Origin: Proteocatella sp051653405
GTDB lineage: Bacteria; Bacillota; Clostridia; Peptostreptococcales; Filifactoraceae
Assembly (NCBI GenBank): GCA_051653405.1
Contig: JBOFWC010000108.1
Span: forward strand, 1-27,524
Direction: 5' to 3'
Length of the DNA: 27,524 nucleotides
The translations under genes and the position numbers were made by a program. Of the stretch, positions 6,977-15,703 are shown one piece after another. Under the pieces are notes generated by a model. That model made no database searches and had not been told where the DNA came from. It saw only the letters and a program-made list of their open reading frames with translations. Numbering within the stretch: the stretch's first letter is position 1; every line of letters starts with the position of its first letter.

Positions 6977-7473
6977 TGAAAAATAAATTACAGATAGGGC
7001 TTTTAGCCCTGTCTGTTTTACTTATAGCTTTTGTATTAGCATTGCCTTTTTTTGACAGACTTGTACTTGAAACTAGGAATCATGAAATTTTAAAAAGCTA
7101 CAATTTAAAAGAAGGCGATTATTTTGATATTAAATTTAGACATTCTGTAAATAAGGGACTTATAATTGAAAGGTACATGCTTAATAAGAAAGACGGTTTA
7201 ATATTTTTAGAATATGGATGGTTTGAAAATTATGGAGCGGGTATGATGGATACTATAGATGAGAGTATGAAAATGGAGCAAGACGGAGAAATGCTAAAAA
7301 TAACTTTTCCTAAAAAAGAAATTAAAAGTGTAAAGTTTGCATCAGCTGGCATAGCTAATCATATTTTTATTTATGGAGATGAGGAGTTTAACTTATTTGA
7401 GAATTGTCCTTACAAGACTATAGATATAGGTATAAAAAAATTGTCACTGTTAGAAATAATAAAATCTTTTTAG
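6976..7473 (+). CDS. DUF1850 domain protein of a TAXI-TRAP operon
   Basis: This 165-residue protein has an N-terminal hydrophobic helix (about 6-26) that anchors or exports it. The rest is a small beta-rich domain containing DIKFRHSVNKG, ERYMLNKK and GWFENYGAGM, the conserved pattern of DUF1850. DUF1850 proteins are typically encoded between a TAXI receptor and a fused TRAP permease, exactly as here, and probably assist that transporter outside the membrane. Their mechanism is not known. The ATG overlaps the receptor stop (TAATG), implying translational coupling. The permease gene starts 15 bases after its stop. Confidence 0.85.
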   Translation: MKNKLQIGLLALSVLLIAFVLALPFFDRLVLETRNHEILKSYNLKEGDYFDIKFRHSVNKGLIIERYMLNKKDGLIFLEYGWFENYGAGMMDTIDESMKMEQDGEMLKITFPKKEIKSVKFASAGIANHIFIYGDEEFNLFENCPYKTIDIGIKKLSLLEIIKSF

Positions 7474-7488
7474 AAAGGAAGTGTAAGA

Positions 7489-9471
7489 TTGAAATTCAGC
7501 AAAAAAGAGAAAAAACAGACTGAGATGAAAAATGTAACACTAGAGGCTGAAAATCAGGAAATAGATAAGGATGAGCTTCTAGCTAAACTTGATAAGGAGT
7601 CCGCTTTTAGAAAATTGGAGGGGCCTTGGAAAAAAATAACAACTATTATTTTATTTTGTTTCACTATGTTTCAACTTTATACATCGCTTCTTGGAACTTT
7701 TCCAGCACAACTTCAAAGGATGATTCACTTAGGGTTTGTAATAACTTTAGCATATCTTTTATATCCAGCAACATCTAAAGGAAGTAGAACGAAAATAGCC
7801 GTACTGGATTACATATTTTCAGCAACTTTTTTTGGGATTGTAGCATATTATATAACTAATTATAATGAAATTATAAATAGATCGGGATCATACAATCAAG
7901 TTGATGTAATTGTTGGAATAATTGCTATTTTACTTGTACTAGAAGCTTGTAGAAGAGTGGTTGGATGGCCTATTGTTATAATTGCAACAGTATTTATATG
8001 TTATGCTTATTTTGGAAGAAGTATGCCAGGATTTTTAAACCATAGAGGATATGGAGTGGAGCGTATAGCAACGCATCTGTTCTATACTACAGAAGGGATT
8101 ATAGGGCTTCCTTTAGGAACTTGTTCAACATTTATATTCTTATTTATACTATTTGGAGCATTTTTAGAAAAAACTGGAATTGGTCAGTTTTTTATAGATG
8201 TGGCAAATTCAATAGCAGGGTTCGCAGCTGGAGGGCCAGCAAAGGTTGCAGTACTTACGTCAGCGCTTCAAGGAACTATTTCAGGGTCTTCAGTTTCAAA
8301 TACGGTATCAACTGGATCGTTTACTATACCACTGATGAAATCGCTAGGATATAAACCAGAATTTGCTGCAGCGGTTGAGGCGGCAGCTTCTACTGGTGGA
8401 CAGATAATGCCTCCTATAATGGGTGCGGCTGCATTTCTTATTGCAGAAGCAGTTGGGGTTCCATACCTTGAAGTAGCTAAAGCAGCTATAATACCAGCAC
8501 TACTATATTTTACTGGAATTTGGATGATGATTCACCTTGAAGCGAAGAAAATTGGTCTTGTAGGTATTCCAAGAGAACAGCTTCCTAAAGTAGGACCAAT
8601 ATTAAAAGAAAGAGGACATTTAATACTGCCTATAATAGTAATAATAGTGCTTCTTGCTATGGATATGTCACCGATATATGCAGCTACAAGAGGGATTTTA
8701 GCAGCTATTATAGCTCCGTATCTAAGAAAAAGTACTCATGTACCATTTAAAGATTTAGTCGAAGCACTTATAAATGGTGCAAGAAATGTAATAAGTGTAG
8801 CTTGTGCGTGTGGAGTTGCAGGTATGATAGTTGGAATAGTTACGCTTACAGGGATTGGGCTTAAACTTGGTGGTGGACTTATAGCGGCAGCTGGAGGAAT
8901 GATATCACTTACACTATTCTTTACGATGATTACTTCACTTATTCTTGGAATGGGAGTACCAACTACAGCAAATTATCTTATAACATCTACTATAGCAGCA
9001 CCGATAGTTATGCAATTAGGAGTACCGGCACTTGCGGCTCACTTATTTACGTTCTATTTTGGAATACTTGCAGATATAACGCCACCAGTAGCACTTGCAG
9101 CGTATGCAGGCTCAGCGATAGCCAAAGGAGATCCTTTTAAAACGGGAGTTCAAGCGACTAAACTTGCAATTGCGGCGTTTATAATTCCATATATATTTGT
9201 AATGAACCCGGCGCTTATAATGATAGATACTACATTAATGGAAGTGGTGAGGATTACAATTACTTCGCTTATAGGAATGTTTGGAATAAGTGGTGGTATG
9301 ACGGGTTGGGTATATGGGCATGCTAATATACTAGAGAGGATTGCGCTTATAGCAGGAGGATTAATGCTTATAAATCCAAGTATAGCAACTGATATTGCAG
9401 GAGTTGGAGTTATAGCAGTAATTCTTATGTACCAAAAAGTAAGATATAAAAATAAAGCTATGGCTGCATAA
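7489..9471 (+). CDS. TRAP transporter permease, DctQ-DctM fusion
   Basis: This is a 660-residue polytopic membrane protein with a TTG start; AAAGGAAG lies seven bases upstream. The first 45 residues are charged and cytoplasmic. Small-subunit (DctQ-like) helices cover roughly 50-165, and the large DctM-like domain follows with many helices. The conserved large-subunit stretch is clear: LQGTISGSSVSNTVSTGSF, then EAAASTGGQIMPPIMGAAA, and later LGMGVPTTANYL and ADITPPVALAAYAGSAIA. Fusion of both subunits is the norm for TAXI systems. It imports the solute captured by the upstream lipoprotein, driven by a sodium or proton gradient. A terminator follows 75 bases after the stop, closing the operon. 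Confidence 0.95.
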   Translation: MKFSKKEKKQTEMKNVTLEAENQEIDKDELLAKLDKESAFRKLEGPWKKITTIILFCFTMFQLYTSLLGTFPAQLQRMIHLGFVITLAYLLYPATSKGSRTKIAVLDYIFSATFFGIVAYYITNYNEIINRSGSYNQVDVIVGIIAILLVLEACRRVVGWPIVIIATVFICYAYFGRSMPGFLNHRGYGVERIATHLFYTTEGIIGLPLGTCSTFIFLFILFGAFLEKTGIGQFFIDVANSIAGFAAGGPAKVAVLTSALQGTISGSSVSNTVSTGSFTIPLMKSLGYKPEFAAAVEAAASTGGQIMPPIMGAAAFLIAEAVGVPYLEVAKAAIIPALLYFTGIWMMIHLEAKKIGLVGIPREQLPKVGPILKERGHLILPIIVIIVLLAMDMSPIYAATRGILAAIIAPYLRKSTHVPFKDLVEALINGARNVISVACACGVAGMIVGIVTLTGIGLKLGGGLIAAAGGMISLTLFFTMITSLILGMGVPTTANYLITSTIAAPIVMQLGVPALAAHLFTFYFGILADITPPVALAAYAGSAIAKGDPFKTGVQATKLAIAAFIIPYIFVMNPALIMIDTTLMEVVRITITSLIGMFGISGGMTGWVYGHANILERIALIAGGLMLINPSIATDIAGVGVIAVILMYQKVRYKNKAMAA

Positions 9472-9545
9472 TTTAGACAAATATTAAACATAAATTAAAA
9501 ATTTCTTTTTAGATTAAAATTAATAAAAGTATGATATTGTATAAA

Positions 9546-9577
9546 TGCAGGAGGAATTAATTCTCCTGTATTTTTTT
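9546..9577 (+). terminator. Intrinsic terminator of the TRAP operon
   Basis: The stem 9546-9555 with 9561-9570 (two G-T wobbles) and a short loop is followed by seven T. It lies 75 bases after the permease stop. Confidence 0.85.
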
Positions 9578-9625
9578 GTAGTAAAAGTGTAATATCTGTG
9601 TAACTGAAATGAAGCATAAAGCGAG

Positions 9626-9631
9626 TATAAT
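9626..9631 (+). promoter_or_regulatory. Probable -10 element for the phosphodiester glycosidase gene
   Basis: TATAAT lies 45 bases upstream of the ATG and just after the TRAP terminator. The -35 is not convincing. Confidence 0.45.
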
Positions 9632-9676
9632 TTATAAATGAGTACTATAAGATTATTTTAGAATCAAGGAGTAGTT

Positions 9677-11680
9677 ATGAGATATTTTACTATAAAAAAA
9701 GCATTAAAAAAAATAGCAGTAACGTCTTTAGTTATTATTCAGTGTATGACAACGTTTAGTTATGCAGATATGATATATGAAAATTCATATGAAATAACAG
9801 TAAGTGAGGGGATTGTACACAAAAAAATTACGCAGATGTATGATGATGGAGTGCAGTCGATAAATTTAATTGTTGCAGATATTCAAAATGATGCAGTTGA
9901 TTTTGAAGTACTCTATAACCAAGTTTCAGGGTTTGTAAATAGAGAAACGTTAAGTAAATTAGTAGCACAAAAACCAAATACTGTAGCGGCGGTGAATGCG
10001 GACTTTTTTTCCATGTCTACTCCAAGTTATTCAATGGGAGCTATAGTAGATGATGGGAAAATACTTTCCACGCCTCACTATGACCCAGATAAAATGGCTT
10101 CTTTTATGGTTGATGAGAGTGGGAATGCATTTATAGATTATTTAAAGTCTGGAGTTACATTAAAAAATGAGACTAAGGGGAATTCGACTACTGGATACAG
10201 TATAAATAAGCATGCGAACAATTTTGCATCCCCTTTAATATTTACGAATGAATACAGAAGAAAAACTCCTGGACAAGAGGGGGTAAAGAGCACTACTATA
10301 GTAGAAGTTATAGTAGATGGGGGGATTGTTAAAGAGGTAAGAAGAGGACAGTCATCTACAGAAATTCCAAAAGATGGATATGCTATAGTTGCAAGTGGAA
10401 TGAAGGGGGATCAGCTTCTCAATAATTTCTCATCGGGAGACATAATTGACATGAGCACAAAGATGACAGACTCATATGACGATTTAAGTGAAGCTGTAGG
10501 TGGTGGAACCATGATACTAAGAGATGGGATGCTTGCGCCGATAACTCATAAAATTACGGGTAAATCTCAGCGAACTGCAATTGGAATTACCTATGATAAG
10601 AAGATTGTACTTATGACAGTAGATGGAAGAAAAAGCCCATATATAGGTATGCAGGAAACTGATGTTGCAAATTTTTTGCGTAAACAAAATGTTAAAGATG
10701 CTATGATGTTTGATGGTGGCGGATCTACTGAGATGATAGTAAATAAAAAAATTGTAAATCAGTTAGATTCAGAAAGAAAGATATTAAATGGAGTAGCGCT
10801 TGTAAATAATAGACCAAGAGGCAGTTTTAGTAAACTTGAAGCTGTGCTTGAGACGGATAATCTTTTTCAAGGAGATAGAGTAAAACTTGCGGTACAAGGC
10901 TTTGATAGCAATATGAATCCAGTACAAATTTCAGATGTAAAAGTTTCAGGAAGTGGAGTATCGGCAGAATATAGCAATGGTTATATTACGTTTAAATCAG
11001 GGGGAAAAGGAAGTCTAAATATAAGTTCTTCAGGCGTAAGTACGAGTATACCGGTAGAGGTAACTTCAGCAAACAATAATGACCCTAAGAAGGTTAATGA
11101 TATGAAGGATTATGATATAGTTTTATTACCAGATACCTCAAAAGATAAAGACCAAATCATGGCTCAAGCTATAAATGGAATGCTTACAGAGCAAGTGAAT
11201 GCTAAAGCTAAACTTGCGGTAAATTATTTTAATAAAAATCAAGATTTAAGTAATAATATAAAAACAGCTAAAGAGTCAATATACAAAGCTTCGCAATTTG
11301 TAGAAAAAGATGGCACGAGATATCTTGGAATAGATTCTACAAAGGGTATTGGTAGCATATCTGGGCAGTGGCAGAGCATAAAATCTGCGCTTTCATCAAA
11401 CAATAAGAATGTAGTTATAATGATGAATTCAGGTCTCAATCTAGATGTATCTGAAAAGGCTGTATTTAGAAAGCTTGTTCAGGAAGCTTCCAAAACTAAA
11501 AATATATTTGTAGTAAGTAAGGGGAGTGAATATTCTTCTTATGCAGAAGGTAATGTAAGTTATATAAAAATGAGAGATTTTTCTCAAATAAATGCCTCAA
11601 AAGAAGATGAATATAAGGTTTTGGTATTTAAAGATAATGGTTCTGATTTGAGCTATAGTTTTGTAAAAGTCATAAAATAA
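9677..11680 (+). CDS. Secreted phosphodiester glycosidase (NAGPA/DUF2233 type) with degenerate C-terminal domain
   Basis: This is a 667-residue secreted protein. A signal peptide covers residues 1-30 with cleavage after SYA. The phosphodiester glycosidase domain (PF09992, related to the enzyme that uncovers mannose-6-phosphate) spans about 50-380: NADFFSM at 107-113, GGGTMILRDG near 275-284, QRTAIGI near 298 and the catalytic-region DGGGSTEM at 346-353. In bacteria such enzymes act on GlcNAc phosphodiesters of surface glycopolymers. A beta-sandwich-like linker (about 385-465) follows. The last 200 residues (YDIVLLPDTS, RYLGIDSTKG, QWQSIKSAL) resemble the metallophosphoesterase domain often fused to this family, but the metal-binding His and Asp motifs are not visible. 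It appears monocistronic. The exact polymer substrate is unknown. Confidence 0.88.
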   Translation: MRYFTIKKALKKIAVTSLVIIQCMTTFSYADMIYENSYEITVSEGIVHKKITQMYDDGVQSINLIVADIQNDAVDFEVLYNQVSGFVNRETLSKLVAQKPNTVAAVNADFFSMSTPSYSMGAIVDDGKILSTPHYDPDKMASFMVDESGNAFIDYLKSGVTLKNETKGNSTTGYSINKHANNFASPLIFTNEYRRKTPGQEGVKSTTIVEVIVDGGIVKEVRRGQSSTEIPKDGYAIVASGMKGDQLLNNFSSGDIIDMSTKMTDSYDDLSEAVGGGTMILRDGMLAPITHKITGKSQRTAIGITYDKKIVLMTVDGRKSPYIGMQETDVANFLRKQNVKDAMMFDGGGSTEMIVNKKIVNQLDSERKILNGVALVNNRPRGSFSKLEAVLETDNLFQGDRVKLAVQGFDSNMNPVQISDVKVSGSGVSAEYSNGYITFKSGGKGSLNISSSGVSTSIPVEVTSANNNDPKKVNDMKDYDIVLLPDTSKDKDQIMAQAINGMLTEQVNAKAKLAVNYFNKNQDLSNNIKTAKESIYKASQFVEKDGTRYLGIDSTKGIGSISGQWQSIKSALSSNNKNVVIMMNSGLNLDVSEKAVFRKLVQEASKTKNIFVVSKGSEYSSYAEGNVSYIKMRDFSQINASKEDEYKVLVFKDNGSDLSYSFVKVIK

Positions 11681-11720
11681 GAATACAAAAAAGCGGTGAA
11701 ATAAAAATAAAAAAAAACTA

Positions 11721-11749
11721 TTGACATCAGTAGACTAATATATTACAAT
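11721..11749 (+). promoter_or_regulatory. Sigma-A promoter of the SAM riboswitch-metK transcript
   Basis: TTGACA (11721-11726), a 17-base spacer and TACAAT (11744-11749). Transcription would start near 11756, just before the aptamer. Confidence 0.85.
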
Positions 11750-11772
11750 TAAGAAAATTAATATTCTTGATA

Positions 11773-11874
11773 CCTTATCAAGAGCGGTGGAGGGAATGGC
11801 CCTGTGAAACCCGGCAACCAGCAGAAATGTATGGTGCTAATTCCTGCGAAATTGAAAGATTTTGGCAGATGAGG
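11773..11874 (+). promoter_or_regulatory. SAM-I (S-box) riboswitch aptamer
   Basis: The S-box sequence signature is complete: CTTATCAAGAGCGGTGGAGG, then GGCCCTGTGAAACCCGGCAAC, GGTGCTAATTCCTGC and GGCAGATGAGG. The closing stem P1 is CCTTATC (11773-11779) with GATGAGG (11868-11874). S-adenosylmethionine binding stabilises P1 and so favours the terminator immediately downstream. The 3' side of P1 contains GAGG, which can pair with CCTC of the terminator as an antiterminator. Confidence 0.97.
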
Positions 11875-11895
11875 TTTATTATGACAAATAATATT

Positions 11896-11927
11896 ATCCT
11901 CTTTGCATAAAACAAAGAGGATTTTTT
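11896..11927 (+). terminator. Riboswitch-controlled terminator ahead of metK
   Basis: The arms ATCCTCTTTG (11896-11905) and CAAAGAGGAT (11913-11922) pair perfectly, and six T follow. This is the expression platform of the SAM riboswitch. The 108 bases between it and metK (11928-12035) hold no recognised element except the Shine-Dalgarno. Confidence 0.93.
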
Positions 11928-12035
11928 AATTGCACAATAGCGAAAATCAGCATTAGCAGTTGAAACGATAGACCAGGTACAAGAAAGATTACAATATTAT
12001 ACTATTTGTATTAAGTAAAGGAGAACAGAAAAAGA

Positions 12036-13214
12036 ATGAGAAGACTATTCACTTCAGAATCAGTTACAGAAGGGCATCCAGACAAAATCTGTGATCAGGT
12101 ATCAGATGCGATATTAGATGCGATTTTTGCAAAGGACCCAAATGCTAGAGTAGCTTGTGAAACAGCAGTTACTACAGGTATGGTAATGGTTATGGGCGAG
12201 GTTTCTACTAACACATATGTAGATATTCAAACAATAGTAAGAGATACTGTAAGAGAGATTGGGTACGACAGAGGAAAATATGGTTTTGATGCAGAAAATT
12301 GTAGTGTTTTAAATGCGATTCATGAACAGAGTGCAGATATAGCTATGGGAGTTGACGAAGCTCTTGAAAGTAAAGCTGGAGAAATGAAAGATGATATAGA
12401 GGCAGTTGGAGCAGGAGACCAGGGAATAATGTTTGGTTTTGCTTGCGATGAAACTCCAGAACTTATGCCACTTCCGATATCGCTTGCACATAAGCTTGCA
12501 AGAAGACTTTCAGAAGTAAGAAAAAATGGTACACTAGATTACCTTAGACCAGATGGAAAAACTCAGGTTACTGTAGAATATGATGAAAACGGACCTGTAA
12601 GAATAGATACAATTCTTATATCTACTCAGCACGCAGAAAGTGTTACTATTGAACAGATTAAGAAAGATCTTATTGAGCATGTTATAAAGCCGGTTATAGA
12701 TCCAGCTATGCTTGATGAGAACACAAAATACCTTGTAAACCCTACAGGAAGATTCGTAATAGGTGGACCTCATGGAGATGCTGGAGTTACAGGTAGAAAG
12801 ATTATAGTTGACACTTATGGAGGATACTCAAGACACGGCGGTGGAGCATTCTCTGGTAAAGATCCTACAAAAGTAGATAGATCAGCAGCTTATGCAGCTA
12901 GATGGGTAGCTAAGAACGTAGTAGCAGCAGGTCTTGCTAAGAAATGTGAAGTTCAGCTTGCATATGCAATCGGAGTAGCTAAACCAGTTTCAATACTTGT
13001 AGATACTTTTGGAACAGGTATAGTAGATGATGAAAAAATTGCTGAAGCTATAAATAAAAACTTCGATCTTAGACCGGGTGCTATAATAAGAGACTTAAAA
13101 CTTAGAAGACCTATATACAAGCAAACAGCAGCTTATGGTCACTTTGGAAGAACTGATATAGACCTTCCTTGGGAAGAAACTAATAAAGTAGAAGCTTTAA
13201 AAGCAAGCATATAA
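12036..13214 (+). CDS. metK: S-adenosylmethionine synthase
   Basis: MetK makes S-adenosylmethionine from methionine and ATP in the cytoplasm. The 392 residues match the usual length (380-400). Signature motifs are GHPDK (13-17), EVSTNTYVD (55-63), the adenosine-binding GAGDQGIMFG (125-134), the P-loop-like GGPHGDAGVTGRK (243-255) and GGGAFSGKDPTKVDRS (268-283). The ATG has AAAGGAG about 12 bases upstream, a slightly long spacing. The gene is preceded by a SAM-I riboswitch with a terminator, so excess product should shut off transcription. It is followed by its own terminator, so it is monocistronic. Confidence 0.99.
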   Translation: MRRLFTSESVTEGHPDKICDQVSDAILDAIFAKDPNARVACETAVTTGMVMVMGEVSTNTYVDIQTIVRDTVREIGYDRGKYGFDAENCSVLNAIHEQSADIAMGVDEALESKAGEMKDDIEAVGAGDQGIMFGFACDETPELMPLPISLAHKLARRLSEVRKNGTLDYLRPDGKTQVTVEYDENGPVRIDTILISTQHAESVTIEQIKKDLIEHVIKPVIDPAMLDENTKYLVNPTGRFVIGGPHGDAGVTGRKIIVDTYGGYSRHGGGAFSGKDPTKVDRSAAYAARWVAKNVVAAGLAKKCEVQLAYAIGVAKPVSILVDTFGTGIVDDEKIAEAINKNFDLRPGAIIRDLKLRRPIYKQTAAYGHFGRTDIDLPWEETNKVEALKASI

Positions 13215-13250
13215 AAATTATTTAAGAATTTATTGAATATATTAAATGGT

Positions 13251-13284
13251 AAAAAATCCTCGAAGTTTTATTCGAGGATTTTTT
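13251..13284 (+). terminator. Intrinsic terminator after metK
   Basis: The arms AAAAAATCCTCGAA (13251-13264) and TTCGAGGATTTTTT (13271-13284) pair perfectly around a six-base loop, so the T run is part of the 3' arm. Confidence 0.95.
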
Positions 13285-13388
13285 GTGATTATTATTATTC
13301 CTTAAATACATATTCCCAAACATATGCGAAAGTAGTATAATTGTAATTGTGCGCAATTATAAAAAATAAATTATTTTTAGGAGACAAC

Positions 13389-14303
13389 ATGGATAAAATA
13401 ACAAAAAATTATATAAAAATAGGACTTGCAGGAGTGTTTTGGGGGACGCTTGGACTTTTTGGGAAAGTTTTAGGAAAATATGGACTTAGTTCAGAAATGA
13501 TAGCGTTTTCAAGACTTTTTTCTGGATTCATAATATTAGCAGTTATATTTGCAATAAAGGATCCTAAGGTATTAAAGATAGATAAAGCAGGTCTTTGGAG
13601 CTGTTTTGTAATAGGGATAATTTCACAAGGATTATTTAACCTTTCTTACTTTGGCTCAATTAAGCTTGTAGGGTCTTTTACAGCAGTGGTACTACTATAT
13701 TTTTCACCTGTAATAATGTTTCTTCTTGGAACATTTATGTACAAGGAGAAAGCAAGTAAAAAGAAAATATTTTCAGTATTAGTATGTCTTGTGGGATGTA
13801 TATATGGAGTTACAGGGGGAGATTTTTCTTCGCTTCAAAGTAATACATTAGGGATAATCCTAGGACTTTTAGCGGCACTTACTTATTCTTTAATGCCAGC
13901 ACTTAGCAAAAAATCTACATTTAAATATAATCCATTTACAATAATAATATACAGCTTTATGTTTGGGGCGCTTATGCTTGTGCCATTTGCAAAACCAATA
14001 TCATCTGTTATGATGATAGAAGATAAGAGTGCGTTTATTGTAATTCCATTATTTGGGCTTGTAGCATCGAGTATTCCATACTGCCTTTATATTCCATCGC
14101 TTCATAATGTACAGGTTTCAAAGCTTGGAGTTATAGCATCGCTAGAACTTGTGGTATCTATAATAATAGCGGTACTATTTTTAAAAGAGCCAATGAGCAT
14201 GGGAAAAATGGTAGGTGCGGGACTAATAATTGCATCAATTTTAATAATGAATACTAATATAGAATTACCTAATTTTAAAAAGCACAAAAAGACAATGAAA
14301 TAA
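13389..14303 (+). CDS. EamA (DMT superfamily) transporter
   Basis: This 304-residue protein has about ten hydrophobic helices in two homologous halves, the layout of EamA-type drug/metabolite transporters, which usually export amino acids or other metabolites. Family-like features include GVFWGTLGLFGK near the N-terminus, an Arg at the end of the second helix (AFSRLFSGF), and in each half a helix ending ELVVSIIIAVLFLKEP or similar. I chose the ATG at 13389 because TTAGGAGACA stands just before it; an in-frame GTG 14 codons upstream lacks a ribosome binding site. A TATAAT at 13336-13341 may be its -10. The substrate cannot be read from the sequence. Confidence 0.88.
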   Translation: MDKITKNYIKIGLAGVFWGTLGLFGKVLGKYGLSSEMIAFSRLFSGFIILAVIFAIKDPKVLKIDKAGLWSCFVIGIISQGLFNLSYFGSIKLVGSFTAVVLLYFSPVIMFLLGTFMYKEKASKKKIFSVLVCLVGCIYGVTGGDFSSLQSNTLGIILGLLAALTYSLMPALSKKSTFKYNPFTIIIYSFMFGALMLVPFAKPISSVMMIEDKSAFIVIPLFGLVASSIPYCLYIPSLHNVQVSKLGVIASLELVVSIIIAVLFLKEPMSMGKMVGAGLIIASILIMNTNIELPNFKKHKKTMK

Positions 14304-14346
14304 ATTTGTAGTATACTTAGTGTATTTATTTTAAGGAGGTTTTAAT

Positions 14347-14988
14347 ATGAAGCTTTTTGATATGACACACTTAATAAAGGAAGATATGCCGGTTTTTCCA
14401 GGAACGGAAAAACCTATTTTAAAAACTGCAAATACGATAGAAAAAGATGGCTTTAAAGAGACTCTGATGTCAATGTTTTCCCATACAGGAACTCATATGG
14501 ATGCACCCTCTCATATATTTAAAGATAGAAAGAATTTAGATGAGTTTGAGGTATCTTATTTTTCAGGAAATGCTTTTGTTATGGATTTTAGTAAAAAGCG
14601 TGAAGGAGAAAATATAGATATAGATGAGCTTTTAAAATATGAAGAAAAAATAAAACTTGCGGATTATGTTATAATAAGAACAGGGTGGGACAGATATTGG
14701 GGTATGGATGAATATTACCAAGAGTTTCCTGTTTTGACAAAGGAAGCGACGGAATATCTTGTACAAAAAAATATAAGAGGAATTGGACTGGATACTATAT
14801 CTTTGGATAGTATGAAAGATATATCATTACCAAATCATAGAATAGTGCTTTCTAATGATATGGTTATAATTGAAAATCTTACGGGTCTAGAAGTTTTTGG
14901 TGAAGAAATATTTATGGTTTATTTTATGCCACTTAAATATAAAGCGGCAGATGGAGCACCTATTAGAGCATTTGGAAGTATTAACTAA
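14347..14988 (+). CDS. Cyclase family protein (kynurenine formamidase-like metal hydrolase)
   Basis: This is a 213-residue protein of the putative cyclase family (PF04199), whose best-known member is bacterial arylformamidase KynB. The metal-binding signature HTGTHMDAPSH (46-56) is intact. Other typical segments are MPVFPGTEKP (14-23), DYVIIRTGWD, GIGLDTISLDS and the closing APIRAFGSI. AAGGAGG stands eight bases before the ATG. No other tryptophan-degradation genes are nearby, so hydrolysis of N-formylkynurenine is not implied; family members also hydrolyse other amides and lactones. It is followed after 31 bases by the YkgJ gene and may be cotranscribed with it. Confidence 0.9.
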   Translation: MKLFDMTHLIKEDMPVFPGTEKPILKTANTIEKDGFKETLMSMFSHTGTHMDAPSHIFKDRKNLDEFEVSYFSGNAFVMDFSKKREGENIDIDELLKYEEKIKLADYVIIRTGWDRYWGMDEYYQEFPVLTKEATEYLVQKNIRGIGLDTISLDSMKDISLPNHRIVLSNDMVIIENLTGLEVFGEEIFMVYFMPLKYKAADGAPIRAFGSIN

Positions 14989-15019
14989 TGAATTAAGGTA
15001 TTGTTTTGAAAGGAAAAAG

Positions 15020-15703
15020 ATGGTTAAAGATTATATTGATTCTCTAAACAAGATATATGAAAAAGTAAGTCCAGGAGATTGCAGCGGGTGCGGAAATTGT
15101 TGTAGCGAATCTGTGGGAGCAAGTTTTGTGGAAGCAGAGGTTATATTTGAAGCACTTAAAAATATGGACAAGGTAAAGCGCGAAGTTATTTTAGAAAAGC
15201 TTATGAACTATTATTTTGATATATATGATATAAGACAAAAATGTCCATTTTTAGGTGAAGATAAGCTTTGTGCAATATATGAAGTAAGACCACTTAATTG
15301 CAGACTATATGGGCACTGGAAAAAGGATGAATATAATGCCAATCTTGAAAGACTGAGCTTTCAAAATGCTGACATCTCAAGAGTTATATTAGAAGAATAT
15401 GGGTATAAGGTATCTGATGAATATCTTGGATTTGCTATAGAGTATTGCAGTAAATTTAAAGGTGAAATTTTTCCACTGAGTTTAAGGAATGAGCTTTATG
15501 ATGAACTTATAGTTTTAGATTCTAAGTATTTTGTAAAAAATAAAATAATTGTAGCGTATGAGGATAAGGGGATTGTAGAACATATTATAGATAAGCTTTT
15601 CTCGAAGCAAAGGATATATACGCTTAAAATGGATGGGAAATTGAGTGGAAAATTGAGAAGAAGGCTTATAGAATTAGCGAAATATAGGATAGGGGCAATG
15701 TGA
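15020..15703 (+). CDS. YkgJ-family cysteine-cluster protein
   Basis: This 227-residue protein has the zinc- or iron-chelating cysteine cluster of PF03692. CSGCGNCC lies near residues 20-27, and CPFL with CAIYEVRPLNCRLYGHW sits near residues 75-100. Eight or more conserved cysteines fall in the first half. The C-terminal half lacks cysteine motifs and ends in a basic helix. I chose the ATG at 15020, preceded by GAAAGGAAAAAG, rather than an upstream in-frame codon that would overlap the cyclase gene by about 90 bases in another frame. The stop TGA overlaps the ATG of the DUF362 gene (TGATG), so the two are coupled. Function is unknown; metal binding is inferred from the family. Confidence 0.85.
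   Translation: MVKDYIDSLNKIYEKVSPGDCSGCGNCCSESVGASFVEAEVIFEALKNMDKVKREVILEKLMNYYFDIYDIRQKCPFLGEDKLCAIYEVRPLNCRLYGHWKKDEYNANLERLSFQNADISRVILEEYGYKVSDEYLGFAIEYCSKFKGEIFPLSLRNELYDELIVLDSKYFVKNKIIVAYEDKGIVEHIIDKLFSKQRIYTLKMDGKLSGKLRRRLIELAKYRIGAM

Noticed and set aside
13347..13388. Upstream GTG start for the EamA gene
   Set aside because: No ribosome binding site precedes it, whereas the ATG at 13389 follows TTAGGAGACA.
14347..14988. Kynurenine pathway assignment for the cyclase
   Set aside because: The motif is shared by the whole family and no tryptophan-degradation genes are nearby.
14897..15019. N-terminal extension of the YkgJ protein upstream of 15020
   Set aside because: It overlaps the cyclase gene in another frame, and the ATG at 15020 has its own Shine-Dalgarno.
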